Origin: HGM05232 sp044433325
GTDB taxonomy: Bacteria; Bacteroidota; Bacteroidia; Bacteroidales; Muribaculaceae
DNA: 10,067 nucleotides
Assembly (NCBI GenBank): GCA_044433325.1
Contig: JAWXTT010000079.1
Span: 1-10,067 of the forward strand
Direction: 5' to 3'
Shown here: positions 6,381 to 10,067 of the stretch, one piece after another
Layout: each line of letters opens with the position of its first letter
Position numbering within the stretch: position 1 is the stretch's first letter
Program-made: the position numbers and the translations under genes
The notes under the pieces: generated by a model
The model's input: the letters and a program-made list of their open reading frames with translations, nothing else
Told to the model about the DNA's origin: nothing
Database searches by the model: none

Positions 6381-8336
6381 ATGAAGAAATTTGAAGAATT
6401 AGGTGTCCGAGAGGATATTTTGAGAGCAATTACAGAGATGGGTTTTGAATCTGCTATGCCTGTACAGGAAAAGGTGATTCCACATTTACTTAATGAATAT
6501 AACGATGTAATTGCATTAGCACAAACAGGAACAGGTAAAACAGCCGCTTTTGGCTTGCCTGTATTACAGCGTATTGATATTCAGACGCGTCAACCACAAG
6601 CACTTATCTTATCACCAACACGTGAACTGTGTTTACAGATTGGTAGTGACTTGGCAGACTTTTCTAAGTATATTAAGGGTTTAAAGGTACTACCAGTCTA
6701 TGGTGGTTCAAGTATTGAGAGCCAAATACGCACCTTGAAACAGGGTGTGCATATTATTGTGGCTACTCCTGGACGTTTGATTGACTTGATTGAACGTCGT
6801 ACAGTATCGTTAGAAAAGGTACATACAGTTATTCTTGACGAGGCGGATGAGATGCTTAACATGGGATTCCATGAGAGTATTAACTCAATCCTTTCTCACG
6901 TTCCACAGGAGCGTAAGATGTTGCTTTTCTCAGCAACTATGCCGCAAGAGATTTCAAAGATTGCCAAGAAATATATGAATGATCCAGTTGAGTTCGTTAT
7001 TGGTAACAAGAACGAAGCCTCAGCTAATGTTAAGCATATCTATTATCTGGTTAGCGCACGTGATAAATATCTAGCACTTAAACGTGTAGCGGATAATAAT
7101 CCTGATGTATATGGTATTATCTTCTGTCGCACTAGACGTGAAACACAGGATATTGCGGATAAGCTAATTGAGGATGGATATAATGCTGACTCATTACATG
7201 GTGAGCTTTCACAGGCTCAACGTGATACTGTGATGAAGAAGTTCCGTGAAAAGAATTTACAACTATTAGTAGCTACTGATGTTGCTGCTCGTGGATTGGA
7301 TGTAAACAGCCTTACTCACGTTATTAATTATGGGTTACCTGATGATCCAGCAACATATACTCACCGTAGTGGTCGTACTGGTCGCGCTGGTAAAACAGGG
7401 GTTTCTGTTGCTATTATCCACTCAAAGGAGAAGGGTAAAATCCGTGATATCCAGAAACGAATTGGCAAAACTTTTGAACTATCAGAAGTGCCACGTGCTG
7501 AACATATTATCGAGAAACAACTTTACAGTCAAGCGGATAAGATTGAAAAGGTAAAGGTTGATGAAACTGAGATTGCTAAATACTTACCTGCTATCCAACG
7601 TAAACTAGAGTGGTTAAGTGAGGAGGATTTACTTAAACGTGTTATCTCTCTTGAGTTTAACCGTCTATTAGAATATTATAAGGATGCACCTGTGCTAGAT
7701 ATCGTTCCAACAAATAAACGTGATGAACGTGAGAATAATAGAAATCGTCGCAATGCTGAGGCAGGCTATGAACGTCTATACATCAACGCGGGTAAAGCTG
7801 ACGGATTCTATGCACCTAACCTAATTGAGTTGGTTAATGAACATCTAGGTGGTAAGCGTGTTGATATTGGCAAGATTGATTTGTTTGATGACCACTCACT
7901 ATTTGATGTGAAAGCTGGTGATTCAGTAGCTGTTATTAATGCACTGAAAAATGCTGAATTCTTTGGCAAACGTCTTTATAGCGAAGTTTCAAAGGAGCAG
8001 AAAGATTACTCAGGCGGTGGTCGTGGAGGTTCTTCACGTAGCGGAGGTCGCAGACCATCTTCACGTCGTGACGAGGAGATGCGTCGCAAACGTGCTACTG
8101 GCGGCGGCGGTGGTAGTCGTTTCGGTGGCTCACGTGATAGAGATAACGAACGTGGTGGCGAACGTCGTAGTAGTGGTGGCTATCGCGGCAAACGTGATGA
8201 TTCATCATGGAGCGGAGATTCACGCGGTGGCGAACGTCGTAGTAGCGGTGGTTATCGTGGCAAGCGTGATGATAATCGTAGCGGTGGTAGCGCACCTAGA
8301 AAAAGAAGTTCTAGCTCAGATAGATATAAAAAATAG
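6381..8336 (+). CDS. deaD: DEAD-box RNA helicase, DeaD/CsdA-like
   Basis: An ATP-dependent RNA helicase of 651 residues, likely acting in ribosome assembly and mRNA turnover, often in the cold. The Q motif region includes F4 and Q29. Motif I is AQTGTGKT (47-54), Ia PTREL (79-83), Ib TPGR (129-132), II DEAD (153-156) and III SAT (184-186). The second RecA domain has VATDVAARGLDV (298-309) and HRSGRTGRAG (328-337). A DbpA-type RNA-binding domain covers about 463-533. The tail from about 544 is rich in Gly, Arg and Ser and includes a duplicated 17-residue unit. I chose the ATG at 6381: an upstream in-frame GTG at 6333 would add 16 residues but lies only about six bases after the predicted transcript start and inside a hairpin. 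The DUF3256 gene follows 20 bp downstream. Confidence 0.95.
   Translation: MKKFEELGVREDILRAITEMGFESAMPVQEKVIPHLLNEYNDVIALAQTGTGKTAAFGLPVLQRIDIQTRQPQALILSPTRELCLQIGSDLADFSKYIKGLKVLPVYGGSSIESQIRTLKQGVHIIVATPGRLIDLIERRTVSLEKVHTVILDEADEMLNMGFHESINSILSHVPQERKMLLFSATMPQEISKIAKKYMNDPVEFVIGNKNEASANVKHIYYLVSARDKYLALKRVADNNPDVYGIIFCRTRRETQDIADKLIEDGYNADSLHGELSQAQRDTVMKKFREKNLQLLVATDVAARGLDVNSLTHVINYGLPDDPATYTHRSGRTGRAGKTGVSVAIIHSKEKGKIRDIQKRIGKTFELSEVPRAEHIIEKQLYSQADKIEKVKVDETEIAKYLPAIQRKLEWLSEEDLLKRVISLEFNRLLEYYKDAPVLDIVPTNKRDERENNRNRRNAEAGYERLYINAGKADGFYAPNLIELVNEHLGGKRVDIGKIDLFDDHSLFDVKAGDSVAVINALKNAEFFGKRLYSEVSKEQKDYSGGGRGGSSRSGGRRPSSRRDEEMRRKRATGGGGGSRFGGSRDRDNERGGERRSSGGYRGKRDDSSWSGDSRGGERRSSGGYRGKRDDNRSGGSAPRKRSSSSDRYKK
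8151..8273 (+). repeat. Duplicated RGG unit in the deaD tail
   Basis: Residues 591-607 and 615-631 of the helicase are the same 17-residue unit, RGGERRSSGGYRGKRDD, 72 bp apart (8151-8201 and 8223-8273). The two DNA copies differ at several third codon positions, so the duplication is not brand new or the protein sequence is under selection. Such tails bind RNA non-specifically. Confidence 0.85.
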
Positions 8337-8356
8337 TAAACTTAATATACTGAATT

Positions 8357-8998
8357 ATGGTAAAACGTAGAATTTCAGTAGCAATAATATCAATCATGGT
8401 ATCTTTAGCAACTTACGCTAAAGATATCCATGATTTTTTTGTTTCTGAACCGAACCAAATATTCAATCATTTGACCACAGGTACTCGATTAGATATGATT
8501 GATTACTACAATAGTGGTGCAATTGTAGAGTTAGAGAACCAAATTTATGGTACATCTAAATTAACTAAACTAACAGATAATTACATATCAGTAAAATTAT
8601 CTGAGAACTTATTGACAGAAGTTAAAATGCTACCAATCTCTAAGAAAGATACCATTCTGGTAGTTTCGCAAACCATCTATGCCCCAACTCCTGATAGCAA
8701 AATCAGCATATATGATACCCAATGGCAAGAGTTGGAGTTAGCCAAATATTTTAAGACTCCAACATTGGCCGATTTTATTGATGCTCCACGCAAAGGGGAA
8801 CTATCATTGGAGATGATAGAACCGCTGTTTCCTTTTTTAATGATAGAATATAAGCTAAACGCTGATAACAACAATATAGAGGCAATACTTGGAGCTAAGT
8901 CACTGCTAACAACTGAACGTTACAAAAAGATAGAACCAATACTAACCGACACCCTAAATTACACCCTAAAGGGGCGCAAATTCAAACAGATAAAATAA
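8357..8998 (+). CDS. Exported DUF3256 family protein
   Basis: A 213-residue protein resembling the DUF3256 family, known to me only from Bacteroidales and without an assigned function. Residues 1-21 form a signal peptide: basic MVKRR, hydrophobic ISVAIISIMVSLA, then a probable signal peptidase I site TYA/KD. No lipobox cysteine is present, so the mature protein is probably periplasmic and soluble. The segment NRxDMIDYY-like TRLDMIDYYNSGAIVEL (43-59) and the following KLTKLTDNYISVKLSENLLTEVKML are what I recognise of the family. No catalytic motif or cysteine is apparent. The start codon lies 20 bp after deaD and no promoter is visible in the gap, so it is likely co-transcribed with the helicase and closed by the hairpin at 9020. 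A functional tie to the helicase is not implied. Confidence 0.82.
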   Translation: MVKRRISVAIISIMVSLATYAKDIHDFFVSEPNQIFNHLTTGTRLDMIDYYNSGAIVELENQIYGTSKLTKLTDNYISVKLSENLLTEVKMLPISKKDTILVVSQTIYAPTPDSKISIYDTQWQELELAKYFKTPTLADFIDAPRKGELSLEMIEPLFPFLMIEYKLNADNNNIEAILGAKSLLTTERYKKIEPILTDTLNYTLKGRKFKQIK

Positions 8999-9019
8999 TT
9001 TATTATTTAATAATATTCA

Positions 9020-9056
9020 TAAAGGGGTGGTTACATTAACAGTTACCACCCCTTTA
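9020..9056 (+). terminator. Terminator of the deaD-DUF3256 unit
   Basis: TAAAGGGGTGGT (9020-9031) pairs perfectly with ACCACCCCTTTA (9045-9056), a 12-bp stem with a 13-base loop that can pair a little further across one mismatch. It lies 22 bases after the DUF3256 stop codon. The downstream U-tract is poor, as is common in this phylum. Confidence 0.7.
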
Positions 9057-9257
9057 ATCATGAATCTTGATTAACCTAAAATACTTAATTAGAAACTACA
9101 CCCCCACACAGCAATGTGCAGCTACCACGTAGGGGCAAATCTCAAATCAATCTCTAAAACCAAAACACCCAACCACCCCTTTTGTTCAGATTGCTAGCAA
9201 ATTAACCTATACAAAATGAAAGTTTCACAAATATTTTTATTAGTGCAGATAATAATA
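9057..9257. other. Non-coding gap before the accessory segment
   Basis: I see no convincing ORF or RNA gene. The plus strand is rich in C and A (for example CCCCCACACAG and ACCACCCC), quite unlike the AT-rich DNA that follows from about 9190. A small CACA/TGTG stem occurs near 9107-9119. This may be remnant sequence marking the junction with the HNH segment. Confidence 0.4.
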
Positions 9258-9265
9258 TATCTTTG
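9258..9265 (+). promoter_or_regulatory. Promoter -7 box of the HNH cassette
   Basis: TATCTTTG matches TAnnTTTG exactly, with a T-run at 9234-9238 close to the -33 position (TTTT rather than TTTG). The expected transcript start is near 9272, about 16 bases before the TTG proposed as the start of the small ORF. Confidence 0.55.
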
Positions 9266-9287
9266 TAAGTAAAGAATAATAGTTGTT

Positions 9288-9425
9288 TTGAAGAAATATG
9301 AAATTAAAAGATTAATTGATGATTTAAGTAAAATATCAGAGGCAGCATCTCCAACAATAGTCGGAAGATTTAATGAGTTAAGATTAAAATATGCATCAAT
9401 AATTAAAGAACTGGGAAATGATTAG
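9288..9425 (+). CDS. Small 45-residue protein upstream of HNH gene
   Basis: I do not recognise a named family. Starting at TTG 9288, the frame encodes 45 residues: KKYEIKRLIDDLSKISE, then AASPTIVGRFNEL, then RLKYASIIKELGND. It is charged, cysteine-free and probably mostly helical, with no membrane segment. No ATG is available in this frame: the nearby ATG at 9298 is in another frame and closes after five codons, while a stop at 9270-9272 limits the frame upstream. Support for translation comes from the promoter just upstream, a sensible protein-like composition, and an 8-bp overlap with the HNH gene (ATG at 9418, TAG at 9423-9425), an arrangement typical of translational coupling. It may be a small partner or regulator of the nuclease; that role is inferred only from position. 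Confidence 0.55.
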   Translation: MKKYEIKRLIDDLSKISEAASPTIVGRFNELRLKYASIIKELGND

Positions 9426-9958
9426 AGTACATAAGCATGATATAGAGCCTAAATCATTATCACTAACAAATTCATATAATGGTCAAGATGTGTGTGACCA
9501 ATTAGGTACAGATCAACATAATAAATGCTATGTATGTGAAAGGAAATGCATTACAGATTTTGAGGCTGAGCATCTAAAGAGTATCACAAATTACCCTCAA
9601 TTAAGACTGACATGGACTAATTTATTGCTATCCTGTAACTATTGCAATAGAAAAAATCATCAGCCTTTGACAATATACTAAATCCATTGATTGAAGATAT
9701 AGAGACTGTGATTAAACAAAAGATTGATATTAGTAACAAACGTGCATTGTTTTACTCTATAGATGAATCATTATTACCAGAAATAAATCAAACCATTCTT
9801 CTAATAAACAAAGTGTTCAATGGAAATAAACAAATAAGGACTAAACGCGAAGAACATTTTTTGAATATATTTTAGGACAGTATAATAGTTTTATAAAAAT
9901 ATTATCTGATTATGAAATAAGTCCAACTCCGAAGTTAAAAACATTGGGGGACTTCTAA
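9418..9958 (+). pseudogene. HNH endonuclease, TIGR02646/PtuB-like, frameshifted
   Basis: The first frame (9418-9681) encodes an HNH domain: C37-C40 and C73-C76 in CxxC pairs, EAEH with H52, and TWTNLLLSCNYCN (65-77). This resembles the retron/Septu-associated HNH family (TIGR02646, PtuB). The frame then closes early. The continuation lies in a second frame (FDNILNPLIEDIE onward) and again in a third (EYILGQYNSFIKIL onward). Adding one A to the A6 run at 9651-9656 and one T to the T6 run at 9857-9862 restores a single 180-codon frame, reading RKKSSAFDNILNP and EEHFFEYILGQY across the joints. The last residues, GDF and the stop at 9956-9958, come from a palindromic repeat starting at 9947, so the original C-terminus is probably lost. 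GC content is near 28 percent here, well below the housekeeping genes, suggesting transfer. Confidence 0.8.
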
Positions 9959-9980
9959 TAATTGGTTTTATTCGATTATT
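9947..9980. repeat. Truncated copy of the GGGGACTTCT palindrome
   Basis: GGGGACTTCTAATAAT (9947-9962), the loop TGGTTTTATTCG (9963-9974) and ATTATT (9975-9980) reproduce the first 34 bases of the 6188-6231 element in reverse complement. The last 10 bases (AGAAGTCCCC) are replaced by TATTTTGATG. The copy provides the stop codon of the broken HNH frame. Confidence 0.8.
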
Positions 9981-10008
9981 TATTTTGATGCTTTAGATTT
10001 GTATTTTT

Positions 10009-10067
10009 CAAAATGTGAGCGTAGCGGTGCCTACGGTGCATTTTGTAAAATGCGAAGATGAAGTATC
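10009..10067 (-). repeat. Folded dispersed repeat, copy C (cut by window edge)
   Basis: CAAAATG (10009-10015) pairs with CATTTTG (10039-10045), enclosing CGTAG/CTACG (10020-10024 with 10031-10035) around a 6-base loop, and GCGAAG follows at 10052-10057. The order outer stem, inner CGTAn stem with 6-base loop, then GCGAAG is the same as in copy A in the same orientation, although outer-stem bases differ. The element runs on beyond the window, so membership of the family is probable rather than certain. Confidence 0.5.

Noticed and set aside
7951..8370. A 139-residue plus-strand ORF overlapping the deaD tail
   Set aside because: It is a low-complexity Val/Ala-rich shadow created by the GGT/CGT-rich RGG coding sequence in another frame; the DeaD frame is clearly the real one.
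9100..9180. CRISPR-like or tandem-repeat array in the C-rich gap
   Set aside because: No regularly spaced repeat is present; only short C-rich and CA-rich tracts are seen.
9687..9875. A separate 62-residue gene starting at TTG 9687
   Set aside because: Its sequence is the natural continuation of the HNH protein (NPLIEDIE onward) after a one-base frameshift, so it is a fragment of the pseudogene.

Overview
The window looks like a low-GC chromosome segment from the Bacteroidota, most likely the order Bacteroidales. Three things point that way: exact copies of the Bacteroidota -7 promoter box (TAnnTTTG) ahead of most genes, the absence of Shine-Dalgarno sequences, and a gene for a DUF3256 protein, a family I know from Bacteroidales. 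No tRNA, rRNA, CRISPR array or complete insertion sequence is visible.

Left part (1-3763, plus strand). After a folded repeat at the window edge come surE (nucleotide phosphatase), gltX (glutamyl-tRNA synthetase) and waaA (Kdo transferase of lipid A synthesis). gltX has its own promoter; waaA follows it after 9 bp and is probably co-transcribed. These are housekeeping and envelope genes of a Gram-negative cell.

Middle part (3753-5948, minus strand). An orphan AAA ATPase of the DUF4143 type ends convergently with waaA, with an 11-bp overlap. Upstream of it lie a terminator and a second folded repeat, then a Bax-inhibitor-1 family membrane protein. Copies of a short palindrome (GGGGACTTCT.../...AGAAGTCCCC) bracket this membrane-protein gene.

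Right part (6188-8998, plus strand). A perfect copy of the palindrome precedes a promoter, a leader hairpin and a DeaD/CsdA-type RNA helicase with an RGG-rich repetitive tail. A secreted DUF3256 protein follows after 20 bp, and then a terminator.

Far right (9258-10067). An AT-rich accessory segment with its own promoter carries a 45-residue ORF overlapping an HNH endonuclease gene of the TIGR02646/PtuB type. The HNH gene is broken by two one-base deficits, each in a run of six identical bases, and its 3' end runs into a truncated copy of the palindrome. A third folded repeat closes the window.

The most interesting signals are the decayed HNH cassette and two families of short structured repeats: one with compensatory changes in its stems, and one perfect palindrome that terminates the HNH reading frame.
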